From: Methanobrevibacter sp.
GTDB lineage: Archaea; Methanobacteriota; Methanobacteria; Methanobacteriales; Methanobacteriaceae
Direction: 5' to 3'
DNA length: 32,039 bases
Assembly (NCBI GenBank): GCA_030539935.1
Contig: JAUNXF010000008.1
Coordinates: 1 to 32,039, forward strand
The notes beneath the pieces were generated by a model. The model saw only the letters and a program-made list of their open reading frames with translations, ran no database searches and had not been told where the DNA came from. The position numbers and the translations under genes are program-made. Positions 16,695 through 25,223 of this stretch are shown piece after piece; the first letter of the stretch is position 1; each line of letters begins with the position of its first letter.

Positions 16695-16729
16695 GTTCGT
16701 ATCATTAAAAACCAAATATTTTTACGAAC
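16695..16729 (+). promoter_or_regulatory. GTTCGTA/TACGAAC inverted repeat upstream of dapA
   Basis: A perfect 7-bp inverted repeat, GTTCGTA (16695-16701) and TACGAAC (16723-16729), around an AT-rich centre that includes ATCATTAAAAA. It resembles the dyad element of the accessory region in its TTTACGAA core but is different in layout. It lies about 140 bases upstream of the dapA start, where an operator would be possible. The regulator is unknown. Confidence 0.4.
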
Positions 16730-16846
16730 CTTCAATGATTGTAAATAAAAATTAATTACAATAAAAAACGATAGAAACAAATTACTTCCCTTTAATGAAA
16801 ATAAAGTAAATGCCTCTTTATTGGGTAAAAATAATAAAAGCGAGAG

Positions 16847-18064
16847 TTATAAAACTCCCTTTATTAAGTCGTATGCTACCTTACCATCTTCCCAGTTAAT
16901 AAATAAGACAATAGCAGTTTGGGATGATGAGATTTCAACGATGTTTATGTGTGCTTCCTTAAGTGGATTGGTGATTTCAGTGATTACACCAGGAGTTTCA
17001 ATAAAGTCTGGGTTAATCATGGTTAACATTGCAATGTCCCTTCCTAAGGATATTGAGCTTAAACTATCTTCAGCAATGACTAACTTGTGCAATAAATGGT
17101 ATGCTTCATCAGCATCGCATTTATCCAAGAATAAGGTAATTGAATTTTGACCTGCAGAAATTCCATAAATGTTGATGTTAGCTTCCGCTACCAAAGTTGT
17201 CATTTTTGCAAGGAGGCCGATTTGATTAAGCAAATCTTCCCCAACCAAAGCAACTACAGAAATAGGTTCCGGATGCAAGCATACTGATTTGCTCATGGAA
17301 TCTTCAAAGGGACCTACAATCTCAGTCCCAGGGTCAGACAAATCACCTTTTTCAAAGCTAATGATTTTTGCTTTTATTTCAGGATCTTTAAATCTTAAAG
17401 CATGAGGGTGTAAAACTTGTGCTCCGTGAGTAGCTAAATCTCTCATCTCTTCAACAGAGATGTAGTCCAATTTTTCAGCTTCATTGATTTTTCTTGGATC
17501 AGTGGACATGACTCCATCCACATCGGTAACGATAATCACATCATCTGCATTTAAGCAATGGCCTAACAGGAATGCAGTTACGTCACTGCCTCCTCTGCCT
17601 AAGGTAGTCACTTCACCTTCTTCAGTCCTTCCAAGGAATCCGCATATGACTGGAATGATGCCTTCATCCAAAAGACCTAACAATCCTTGAGATTGCTCTT
17701 CAGTTCTTTCGAAATCTATTTTGGCCTTTCCATAGTTATCGTCAGTGATGACAGGCCATAAGTCATGGTTTGGATCAATGTATTCGGATTTGACTCCTAA
17801 GGATTCCAAAACTGATGAAAATACTCTGATGCTGGTTCTCTCACCCATGGATAAAATTTCCGCCAATTGCTTTTCGGTTACTTCTTTTCCAATGGATTCA
17901 TCAGCAATGGCTACCAAGTCATCAGTAGTCTTATTGATAGCTGATACAACAACCACAACCTTCTTTCCGCTCATGTACTCATTAACGACAGATTGTGCAG
18001 CTTTCCTAATTCTTTGTCCATTTCCTATCGAAGTACCGCCAAATTTGGCTACAATTAATTCCAT
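16847..18064 (-). CDS. lysC: Aspartate kinase with two ACT domains
   Basis: 405 residues; phosphorylates aspartate, the first step of the aspartate family pathway. The amino-acid kinase domain opens with [11 protein letters not shown] (KFGGTS at 7-12), has SMGERTS at 72-78, TTLGRGGSD at 153-161 and [13 protein letters not shown] at 179-191. Two ACT domains follow (about 265-335 and 345-405), the usual site of feedback inhibition by lysine or threonine. ATG 18064 is preferred over the in-frame GTG at 18076 because AAGGTG lies upstream of it and the family starts just before VAKFGGTS. It heads the lysC-dapA-dapB-asd cluster; a TATA-like AT stretch (about 18100-18120) lies upstream. Confidence 0.96.
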   Translation of the reverse strand: MELIVAKFGGTSIGNGQRIRKAAQSVVNEYMSGKKVVVVVSAINKTTDDLVAIADESIGKEVTEKQLAEILSMGERTSIRVFSSVLESLGVKSEYIDPNHDLWPVITDDNYGKAKIDFERTEEQSQGLLGLLDEGIIPVICGFLGRTEEGEVTTLGRGGSDVTAFLLGHCLNADDVIIVTDVDGVMSTDPRKINEAEKLDYISVEEMRDLATHGAQVLHPHALRFKDPEIKAKIISFEKGDLSDPGTEIVGPFEDSMSKSVCLHPEPISVVALVGEDLLNQIGLLAKMTTLVAEANINIYGISAGQNSITLFLDKCDADEAYHLLHKLVIAEDSLSSISLGRDIAMLTMINPDFIETPGVITEITNPLKEAHINIVEISSSQTAIVLFINWEDGKVAYDLIKGVL

Positions 18065-18361
18065 TTGTTTACACACCTTTTCATTAAATTAAAAATAAAA
18101 ATAATTTTATTAATATATTTTTTAGACTATTATCCATTTATTAGTTTTATAAAAGGGTATTAATATATTTATTTATTATTTTTGAATTTTTTGATAAAAA
18201 TTAGGGATTTGTTAATAAAAAATAATGAAATCTTAATAAAAATTTAACCTTAATCCTGCCTATGATTATAAAAATGATAAAATGGTCAAAATTAGTAAAA
18301 ATTATAAAAATAGGGAAAATAGATTAAAGTTAATTAATCTAAAAAATAGCAAAAAATAAAA

Positions 18362-18559
18362 TTATGCTTGGTTTGCTTGTTGTCTTACCAATCTGGTAAT
18401 GTAACCAGCAATCTTATTTCTTAAATGTTTAGTGCTTACAGTTGAGTATTCTGCCACTAATCTTTTGTTTTCTTCAAAGTCAGTGGTAAATTTACCTTGG
18501 TGAGTTTCAATTAATTCTTTTGATATACGTTTTACGAATGAAGTTCTAATGTTTCCCAT
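18362..18559 (-). CDS. rps17e: 30S ribosomal protein S17e
   Basis: 65 residues, the archaeal/eukaryotic-specific small subunit protein S17e in its short archaeal form. [19 protein letters not shown] followed by [15 protein letters not shown] and [13 protein letters not shown] are the family signature. Start at ATG 18559: GGAGGAATGATT is directly upstream, whereas the ATG six bases earlier abuts the ribosome binding site. The stop codon of the chorismate mutase gene lies inside that binding site, so the two genes are translationally coupled. Confidence 0.95.
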   Translation of the reverse strand: MGNIRTSFVKRISKELIETHQGKFTTDFEENKRLVAEYSTVSTKHLRNKIAGYITRLVRQQANQA

Positions 18560-18561
18560 AA

Positions 18562-18885
18562 TCATTCCTCCAATAATTCTCTCTGTTTATTTTTACTTAA
18601 AATTGTTAGCATGTTCATAATATCGCCAAGAATATCATCATCAATGTTTTTTTCTTGAGCCAATTTACTTACCTTGGCATGGACTTCATCTTCTCTTGAC
18701 TTGTCATAAATCTCCATGCCCAAATAAACTTTAGCTGAAACGATATCCTTAGCAAGTGAAGTTCTTTCACTTATTAAGTTAACTAAATCATTATCAATTT
18801 CATCGATTCTTTTTCTAGATGCTTGAAGAACATCCTGAGCCTCTTCATCATTTTCATATAAGCCCATAATCTCTTTCTCATCCAC
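18562..18885 (-). CDS. Chorismate mutase (AroQ type)
   Basis: 107 residues, all-helical AroQ-class chorismate mutase, which converts chorismate to prephenate for phenylalanine and tyrosine. The core [20 protein letters not shown] (24-43), then LAKDIVSAK and [13 protein letters not shown], carries the expected Arg/Lys/Glu active-site residues. I accept the GTG at 18885 as start since GGAG lies eight bases upstream; the ATG at codon 7 has no clear ribosome binding site. The short acidic leader ([16 protein letters not shown]) is an addition to the family core. Its 3' end overlaps the ribosome binding site of rps17e. Confidence 0.9.
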   Translation of the reverse strand: MDEKEIMGLYENDEEAQDVLQASRKRIDEIDNDLVNLISERTSLAKDIVSAKVYLGMEIYDKSREDEVHAKVSKLAQEKNIDDDILGDIMNMLTILSKNKQRELLEE

Positions 18886-19264
18886 AAAAATAACTCCATA
18901 GTTTTGATAATAGATATACTTTATAGTTCATCTTATTTAAATATAGTTATTGAAATTATGAAAATCTAAAGTAGAAAAAAAGATTTGTTCTAAAAGATAA
19001 TATTTAAAAAAAATGTGAAGAATAACCCTATTCAAGATAAACTCAAAAAACTCAAATATGGTCATTGATCACATATGGATTGTCCTATGTTTGGTTTTTA
19101 TTTGAAAAATCTTTTTTGTGCAAAAAAGGATTGTTGCAAATAAAAGGCATATGTCCCTCCCACCTGCCCAAGAACAATGAAATGTTCTCCATAAGAATTT
19201 TGTTTAAGGACTATCTAAACAATATTTGAAAATGCACACAGCCCCAAAAATAGGGACCATGAAA
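18886..19264. other. Intergenic region, little recognised
   Basis: Contains an AT-rich promoter region for the chorismate mutase gene near 18900-18950 and a small dyad, GAACA-ATGAAA-TGTTC (about 19171-19186). TTGAAAATGCACA occurs at about 19226-19238 and again at 19269-19281 in the 3' end of the next gene, a 13-base direct repeat about 43 bases apart. No gene seen. Confidence 0.3.
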
Positions 19265-21907
19265 TCACTTGAAAATGCACAATGTCTCATCCTTGTTCAT
19301 GTCATGATAGAATTCCGCCTTATCCTCATCAAAGTCTATGACCTGAATCATGTCATATATCTCCTCACTTAAATTAGGATTAATGTCCTTTAGGATATTC
19401 GGATAATCATAAATCATATCCCTATTGAACTCTATCTTCTTCTCGTTTTCAAACAATGCACCATAGTATATCTCAGCTTCAACCAAGTCCTGGAACATGT
19501 GGCTTCCAAAGGAAAGCTCAGGCATATATCCGACTTCACTGTATGCCTCCTCCAATATTGCAGAGAAATGGCTGATGTCAGCAAAGACAACAGGAATTCC
19601 CAGTTCAGGAGAGGATGTTCCTATCCTTCCAGGAACCATCAGGATGGCTGTCTTGTCATTGTCCCTGCAATAGGCGTTCACATCACTGATCACTCTGGCA
19701 ATTGAACTTTTCTGTGCATAAGGGTATTCATAATACTTATGTGGATCGACATAGCATATTGTGTCTATCTTGCTCTTTCTTGACATTCCCATAGAAGATT
19801 CCTTTATATGGAAGAAGACATTCTTGTCTTCAGGCATTTCAATGGCCTCATCGTTTATTGAAACCTGAAGAGGGCGACACTGCAACAGGTTAACGTTAAA
19901 TGAGTTGTCTTCCCCAACATTGACAGTGTATTCAATGTCAACAGGATAGTCATATGCGATTTCCAAAGTATTCAGGATATCCTTCATCTCGCCAATGAAT
20001 TCCTGATTCCTTACAAGCCCTTCACAATTGACAAAGACTATTTCACGACGCTGGCCACGGTCACGGAACATTCTCTCTGCCTCACGGTCATGCTCAACCA
20101 AGACCTTTTTTGCATATCTTGGAATCACACTCAAACCCTCGTCTACAGGAACATCATGCAAACTGATCTCCTTCAAGTCTATGACATCAAGATAATGTTG
20201 GGAATACCTGTGCTTTTCCCTTATGTCCTTGGCCATAGTCACTTCCGGCTTGTCAAGATTGATGATTCTCGGATAATCCTTCTTTGTCCTGTCAACAGCC
20301 TTTGTACCAAGACCCATTACAAGCCTAAGCATTCCCTTGCTGTTGTCCATATCAGGAAGCGGGGAATATGGACTGTATGAAAATCCTACACCTGCAGCAG
20401 TAGGGAAGAAATAGTCTCCATAATATGAGCCTGAAACCCTTTGAACCAAAAGGGCCATCTGCTCATCGGTATCGTCCAAATCGTTTATTTTCCTATATTC
20501 CAAAGCGGAAATGTTCATGGTACTTGCATAGACTACCTTTACAGCCTCTTCAAAGGCCTCCAAACGCTCTTCAAGAGAGCCTCTGTTTACACAGAACACT
20601 GACTCATACTTTCCTGCAAATGCATTTCCGTATCCGTCCTCAAGGAAACTGCTTGACCTTACAATAATTGGGTTCTGTCCGAAATAATCCAATATCTGTA
20701 TGAATCCCTTTTTGATCTCATCAGAGAAGCTTCCATTCCTAAGGCCTTCTTCAAGCTCCTTTCCATATTTATAATATCCTTCCTTGGTTATTTGCTTTAC
20801 ACGAATGTCCCACAAGTCATTTGAAACGATATATGTGTAGAATAAGTCAGAGCCAATGTAAAAAGAGTCATCCGGCTCGAAATTTTTGTATATGTCCGGA
20901 CGGTTCCTTTCGATTATCTTCCTTGCCAAAAGCATTCCACAAGTTTTACCTCCCACCAATCCACTGCCTACACGACGGTCATAGATTGTGATGTAATCCT
21001 CAAAGGTGAAGTATTCCTTGATTTTGGAAAGCATCCTTTCATCCTTGGTCATCATCAGCTCACAGATCTTATCGCACTCATCATCGATATTTTGGCCTTC
21101 CCCATACTTCATCCTAACCTGAAGCATGTATCTTTCCCAACTGTCTAAGATCTGTCCGTTCTGATGCTTGTCAGAGTCATTGATTGTCTTGTAATACTTG
21201 CTGACCTCCTGACCATCCTGCAGGACCTTGACAAATCCTGTTTGAGGATTGAACTTATGTCCCAGGAACATGGTCTGGGAATATCTGTTCCATACCTTAA
21301 GCGGAGAGACATAAACCTCTTCCGGAGAATTTGAGTATACATTCAGGAAGAGTTGGGTTGTTTCACGGATTTTGGCTATGGCATCATATGAATGCCTTCC
21401 ACGAATGATTGGGAAATATGCAACAGTATCCAGCTTGAACAAGAACGGACAGGTGACCTTAAAGAAATTGCCCATCATCAAGTCTGTTGACCACACCGCC
21501 TGAAGGTCGCTTAAGCAGTCAAAGACATAGAATGCATCGTAGCCTTCCTTTTCTATAATTCTTCGAACTTCCAAAGTGAATGTTTCAAACTGGTTGTATG
21601 GGTTTACCTGATAAATCTTAACCCCGTCACGTTCAATCATGCAAAACTCGCTTTCAGGATTATTCTGTTCGATTTCAAGCAGCCTGAAATCCTCCTCAGT
21701 CATTTCTATGAGGGGAGGATGATAAGAAAACCTAATGTAGATTAAGTTCCTTCCATCTTCCTTTGCCTGTTTTACATAAGGATTGACGAAGTAGGAAAAT
21801 TCATTTAAATTTGTAACGTTCCAAACTACATTGTCTCCCAAACGGATATTGTCTAAGGCTTGATCAAGCCCAGGAATCCCGGATTTAATTCTATCGAATG
21901 CAGCCAT
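19265..21907 (-). CDS. KaiC-like / PEP-pyruvate-binding (ATP-grasp) fusion protein without phosphohistidine domain
   Basis: 880 residues from ATG 21907 (GGAGATATTATT upstream). The first 200 residues begin FDRIKSGIPGLDQALDNIRL, the opening of KaiC/RecA-like ATPases, but where Walker A should follow there is GDNVVWNVTNLNEFS, so this domain looks degenerate; DCLSDLQAVW is at the Walker B position. Residues about 310-690 are a PPDK/PEP-synthase N-terminal ATP-grasp domain: GLVGGKTCGM, PIIVRSSSFLEDG (412-425), LVQRVSGSYYGDYFFP (487-502), RLVMGLGTKAVD (528-539) and NLLQCRPLQ. The last 190 residues (GRIGTSSPELGIPVVFADI, FGSHMFQDLVEAEIYYGALF) are not the phosphohistidine or PEP-binding barrel, and no TGGxTSHA motif is found. 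It is therefore not a functional PEP synthase by the usual mechanism. It follows the glutamate synthase operon by 59 bases. Role unknown. Confidence 0.82.
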   Translation of the reverse strand: MAAFDRIKSGIPGLDQALDNIRLGDNVVWNVTNLNEFSYFVNPYVKQAKEDGRNLIYIRFSYHPPLIEMTEEDFRLLEIEQNNPESEFCMIERDGVKIYQVNPYNQFETFTLEVRRIIEKEGYDAFYVFDCLSDLQAVWSTDLMMGNFFKVTCPFLFKLDTVAYFPIIRGRHSYDAIAKIRETTQLFLNVYSNSPEEVYVSPLKVWNRYSQTMFLGHKFNPQTGFVKVLQDGQEVSKYYKTINDSDKHQNGQILDSWERYMLQVRMKYGEGQNIDDECDKICELMMTKDERMLSKIKEYFTFEDYITIYDRRVGSGLVGGKTCGMLLARKIIERNRPDIYKNFEPDDSFYIGSDLFYTYIVSNDLWDIRVKQITKEGYYKYGKELEEGLRNGSFSDEIKKGFIQILDYFGQNPIIVRSSSFLEDGYGNAFAGKYESVFCVNRGSLEERLEAFEEAVKVVYASTMNISALEYRKINDLDDTDEQMALLVQRVSGSYYGDYFFPTAAGVGFSYSPYSPLPDMDNSKGMLRLVMGLGTKAVDRTKKDYPRIINLDKPEVTMAKDIREKHRYSQHYLDVIDLKEISLHDVPVDEGLSVIPRYAKKVLVEHDREAERMFRDRGQRREIVFVNCEGLVRNQEFIGEMKDILNTLEIAYDYPVDIEYTVNVGEDNSFNVNLLQCRPLQVSINDEAIEMPEDKNVFFHIKESSMGMSRKSKIDTICYVDPHKYYEYPYAQKSSIARVISDVNAYCRDNDKTAILMVPGRIGTSSPELGIPVVFADISHFSAILEEAYSEVGYMPELSFGSHMFQDLVEAEIYYGALFENEKKIEFNRDMIYDYPNILKDINPNLSEEIYDMIQVIDFDEDKAEFYHDMNKDETLCIFK

Positions 21908-21966
21908 AATAATATCTCCTAATTCTAAATTCAATTAATTTGATTCTCCCATTTGCACTCCTTAAC

Positions 21967-23448
21967 TTAGCTTCTCACCATTGGCACACCAGTCAGTTGT
22001 GAAGCTTCCATAGTCAAAGCGACCAAATCCTGACGTTCAAGATTCTCAATATCTGTGTTTCCTGCCTGTTGGGTTAATGCGGTTACTTCCTGAGTCATTG
22101 CCTCAATATAATTTGCTACTTGCTGACCTTTCCTTATAGGGTCAAGTCTTCTTCTAAGCATCCTGTCCTGTGTTGCAATTCCTTTTGGACAAATGCCTTC
22201 AGAACAGGATTGGCAAACCTTGCATCCTATGGAAATGAGTGCGGAGGTAGCGATATATACTGCATCGGCACCTAAGGCTATCGCTTTTGCAACATCAGCT
22301 CCAGACCTTATTCCTCCGGCAGCCACAAGACTTACCTCACTTCTTAAATTAATTTCCTTAAGGGCATCATCAGCCTTCACTATTGCCTCTATTGTAGGAA
22401 TACCTGCATGTTCTGTAACCACTTCAGGACCTGCACCGGTTCCTCCCTGCATACCGTCAACCACAATTATGTCTGCACCTGCCTTTGCAGCAATCTTTAC
22501 ATCCTGCTCCACTCTACCAGATGCGAATTTTACAATGATCGGCACCTTCCAATCAGTGATTTCCCTTAATTGATTGATTTTCATGCCTAAATCCTCAGGT
22601 CCGACAATATCCATGTGCCTTGCAGGACTTAATGCAGAGGTTCCTTCCGGAATATTTCTAACCCTTGCAACTTCTGCAGTTACCTTATGGGAAAGCAAAT
22701 GTCCTCCCATACCTGACTTTGCTCCTTGACCTATCTTTATCTCAACAGCTTCTGCATTGCTCAGATAGCTGGCTGAAACTCCAAAACGGCCTGATGCATA
22801 TTGTGCAATCAATTTGTCTGCATAATGCCTTTCTTCAGGAAGCATTCCGCCTTCACCGGTATTGGTAATTGTGCCTACCTTGCTGCTTCCGATAGCCAAT
22901 GCAATTTTAGCTTCCTTGCTTAATGCACCAAAGGACATTGCCCCAATCATGATAGGGGTGTCTATTTCAATTGGGTTTTCCGCAAACCTGTCTCCAAGAA
23001 CCACTGAAGTCTTGCATGTTTCCCTGTATGAGTCTATTGGAGGCCTTGAAACCTGTGCAGGCAATATGCTCAAGTCATCAAATGTTGGGATTCTTCTAGT
23101 GAGTCCGCAACCACGAACCTTATATGAGCCTGATTGGCTTTTACGCTTAATCTCCACCATTGTTGAATTTGTCCATACTCCCCTTGCCTCATCAACAAGA
23201 GGCCTTACATATATTGCATGTGTCGGACACATCTCCTCACATATCTTGCACCCTACACATTTTTCCTGATGGATTGGCAAAGGCTCATCATTGATCACTT
23301 CATAAACGCCATGAGGACAATTTGAATAGCAGCTGTAACAGTTCTTGCATGATGATTTGTGAGGATTGTCACATAAGTACCAGCAGCATCCAGGCCTATC
23401 ATTACTCTGCTTGCATATTTCCAACTTTCTTTCAACAGTAAATGACAT
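21967..23448 (-). CDS. Archaeal glutamate synthase, FMN-binding subunit with ferredoxin domain
   Basis: 493 residues. A Cys-rich N-terminus contains two 4Fe-4S motifs, C34-x2-C37-x2-C40-x3-C44P and C64-x2-C67-x2-C70-x3-C74P. Then comes the FMN/2-oxoglutarate barrel of glutamate synthase: PIMIGAMSFGALSKEA (165-180), TNTGEGGMLPEE (195-206), GQGAKSGMGGHL (240-251), LSPARHMDI (273-281), DGMQGGTGAGPEV (331-343) and AAGGIRSGADVAKAIALGAD (376-395). C409, C412, C415 and C420 close the sequence near CPKGIATQ, the iron-sulfur site of the family. It makes glutamate from 2-oxoglutarate and ammonia channelled from the amidotransferase subunit. The ATG overlaps the stop of the FrhB-like gene (TGATG), with GGGGAGG upstream. 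Confidence 0.94.
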   Translation of the reverse strand: MSFTVERKLEICKQSNDRPGCCWYLCDNPHKSSCKNCYSCYSNCPHGVYEVINDEPLPIHQEKCVGCKICEEMCPTHAIYVRPLVDEARGVWTNSTMVEIKRKSQSGSYKVRGCGLTRRIPTFDDLSILPAQVSRPPIDSYRETCKTSVVLGDRFAENPIEIDTPIMIGAMSFGALSKEAKIALAIGSSKVGTITNTGEGGMLPEERHYADKLIAQYASGRFGVSASYLSNAEAVEIKIGQGAKSGMGGHLLSHKVTAEVARVRNIPEGTSALSPARHMDIVGPEDLGMKINQLREITDWKVPIIVKFASGRVEQDVKIAAKAGADIIVVDGMQGGTGAGPEVVTEHAGIPTIEAIVKADDALKEINLRSEVSLVAAGGIRSGADVAKAIALGADAVYIATSALISIGCKVCQSCSEGICPKGIATQDRMLRRRLDPIRKGQQVANYIEAMTQEVTALTQQAGNTDIENLERQDLVALTMEASQLTGVPMVRS

Positions 23449-24545
23449 CAGTCTGCCTCCCCTTCAATATTTTCAAGTGATTCTTCCTTCAAATTCCTTA
23501 ATGGTTTGAAAACCGGACAGACAGAATATTTTGTCCCTCCAGATTTTACAACCTCGTCAATTGCACTTGTTAACTTTGCATAAGGTTTCCAAGCCAAATG
23601 ATCTTCCTTATCAACAATAAGGGCTTCTGTTACAATATCATTTGTCAGCAAATAGTCAATCAATGTTGTAACGATTGAACCGTCCTGACCTTGAGTATGT
23701 TTTAGGGACTTGACAGTCAAGACTTTCATAAAGTCGCCGATTGGCTTTGAGTTGTCGTTTCTCAAATCTTCAGGTATGAATGTTCTTGGACATACTGCAA
23801 AGCATGCATGACAGTCCTCCGGACATTCCCCTTTCATTCTTGGCTTAGTATCATCAATTGTTATCAGGCCCTCTGGACATGCATATTCACATGCTCCACA
23901 GAGCACACATGCCCCTACATCAATAACGTTTGACCTTAAGTCCATGAAATTAGCTCCGGAGATTTCTCCCATGATTGAATCATCTGACTTCTGCCTTTGG
24001 TACAATACAGGCCTTGCCAAAAATTCCCTTTCTTCAATGTCCTCCAGATTTTTGCTTATCTTGGATTGGGCTATCTTATTCAGCAATTTAAATTGTGAAT
24101 CTGAAAAGTCCTTAACTTCAATGAATTTCTGTTCGATTGCCCCATCAACTATTTCCTCACCTTTTTCAGTTCTTATTATCAATGTTGACCAGCCATCCTC
24201 GGATCCGATGGAACCTATTGAAATGTCAGATGTCTCTGATGTCAGTTCAACACATATGTTACAGTTTTTTCTGATTATCCTTTTAGCCTCTGATAGAGGT
24301 ATCCTAACTGTTTCCTTAGTTTTTAGCAATAAGAATACAAATCCTTTCTCAATTTGGAATTTCTCAATGTCATCCATCTTCAAATCATATTCTTTCAAGA
24401 GATTTACAAAGTACTTATATGAAAAATTCTCCATACAGAATAAGCCCAACTTAACATCAATAGGGCTATCTGTATAGTGCTGCAGTTTGGATGCAGCCAT
24501 TATTTCACATGGTGTTCCCACCATAGCTATTTTATGTTCGCTCAT
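23448..24545 (-). CDS. FrhB-like iron-sulfur subunit of glutamate synthase, permuted domain order
   Basis: 365 residues. It starts directly in what is normally the second half of FrhB/FdhB proteins: IAMVGTPCEIMAASK (6-20), VKLGLFCMENFSY (31-43) and CNICVELTSETSDISIGSIG with EDGWST (95-121). Two 4Fe-4S motifs follow: C213-x2-C216-x2-C219-x3-C223P and C241-x3-C245-x2-C248-x3-C252P. The normal first half comes last: GQDGSIVTTLIDYLL (286-300), EALIVDKEDHLAWKPYAKL and AIDEVVKSGGTKYSVCPVF. Standard members run ferredoxin, N-half, C-half. FrhB-type proteins carry FAD and oxidise or reduce F420, so this subunit probably feeds electrons from F420H2 to the FMN subunit. GGAG precedes the ATG by eight bases, and the gene is packed inside the GOGAT operon. 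Confidence 0.87.
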   Translation of the reverse strand: MSEHKIAMVGTPCEIMAASKLQHYTDSPIDVKLGLFCMENFSYKYFVNLLKEYDLKMDDIEKFQIEKGFVFLLLKTKETVRIPLSEAKRIIRKNCNICVELTSETSDISIGSIGSEDGWSTLIIRTEKGEEIVDGAIEQKFIEVKDFSDSQFKLLNKIAQSKISKNLEDIEEREFLARPVLYQRQKSDDSIMGEISGANFMDLRSNVIDVGACVLCGACEYACPEGLITIDDTKPRMKGECPEDCHACFAVCPRTFIPEDLRNDNSKPIGDFMKVLTVKSLKHTQGQDGSIVTTLIDYLLTNDIVTEALIVDKEDHLAWKPYAKLTSAIDEVVKSGGTKYSVCPVFKPLRNLKEESLENIEGEAD

Positions 24546-24556
24546 TTTTTCAGCTC

Positions 24557-25210
24557 CTATTGTATGTTAACGATTTTCTTAAAGTTTGCATAGTCAGTGT
24601 CACTTAGTTCGAAGCCATATTTGCTTAGTGTTTCCTTTAGCTCCTTCTGGTCTTCAGGAGAAACTTTTTCCATAACAGCATTTTTTCCTAGGCTTTTCAC
24701 ACTTCCAAGAACATATATGCTTCCTCTCATAATTGACTCGCCAACATCCTCTGTAACATCACCAAGAATTATGAGCCTTCCGCCCATCATAAGGAGGCCT
24801 GTCATAAAACCGCTGTTTCCTCCAATGATTACAGTTCCTCCTTTCATGATTTCTCCAGTTCTTGAACCGACACTTCCTTTCACTATTACTGTACCGCCAT
24901 AGATTCCCTGGCCTGCGCCATCCCCAGCTGTACCTTCAATGACCAATTCACCATTTGTCATGTTGTCTCCAGCAAACCAGCCGGCATTTCCATTGATGTG
25001 TATCCTTGGTCCATGAACCATTGTTCCAACAAAATAACCTGCAGAACCATTGATTTCTATATCCACGTCTTCAGTCAATCCTGCACAAATATTGTGCCTT
25101 GAATCAGGATTGTCAATAATGAGCTTATCATAATTTTGAGCATGCTCCTTTATGGCACGATTCAATTCCTTTTCATCCATATCCTTTGCATCGATAAGAT
25201 ATTCTTTCAT
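24557..25210 (-). CDS. Glutamate synthase GXGXG-domain subunit
   Basis: 217 residues. After a helical start (MKEYLIDAKDMDEKELNRAI) the protein is a right-handed beta-helix with the glycine pattern of the C-terminal GltB domain: INGSAGYFVGTMVHGPRIHI, NGNAGWFAGDNMTNGELVIE, GTAGDGAGQGIYGGTVIVKG, SVGSRTGEIMKGGTVIIGGN and SGFMTGLLMMGGRLIILGD. In bacterial GltB this domain is structural and helps to join the amidotransferase and synthase parts; here it is a separate gene, as usual in archaea. FwdC of formylmethanofuran dehydrogenase has the same fold, but the neighbours decide for GOGAT. It starts 13 bases after the amidotransferase gene and ends 11 bases before the FrhB-like gene. Confidence 0.92.
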   Translation of the reverse strand: MKEYLIDAKDMDEKELNRAIKEHAQNYDKLIIDNPDSRHNICAGLTEDVDIEINGSAGYFVGTMVHGPRIHINGNAGWFAGDNMTNGELVIEGTAGDGAGQGIYGGTVIVKGSVGSRTGEIMKGGTVIIGGNSGFMTGLLMMGGRLIILGDVTEDVGESIMRGSIYVLGSVKSLGKNAVMEKVSPEDQKELKETLSKYGFELSDTDYANFKKIVNIQ

Positions 25211-25223
25211 AGATAAACCCCCA

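Noticed and set aside
18065-18361. A lysine riboswitch upstream of lysC
   Set aside because: The leader is short, AT-rich and has none of the GC-rich stems of the lysine riboswitch, which is also not expected in archaea.
23448-24545. An assembly or start-site error explaining the odd domain order of the FrhB-like subunit
   Set aside because: The start has its own ribosome binding site 11 bases after the GXGXG subunit gene, the frame is uninterrupted through all three parts, and the end overlaps the next gene as expected in an intact operon.
24597-24902. Long plus-strand open frames opposite the glutamate synthase, lysine and adenine deaminase genes
   Set aside because: They are antisense shadows of clearly identified genes, with no ribosome binding site or recognisable motifs.
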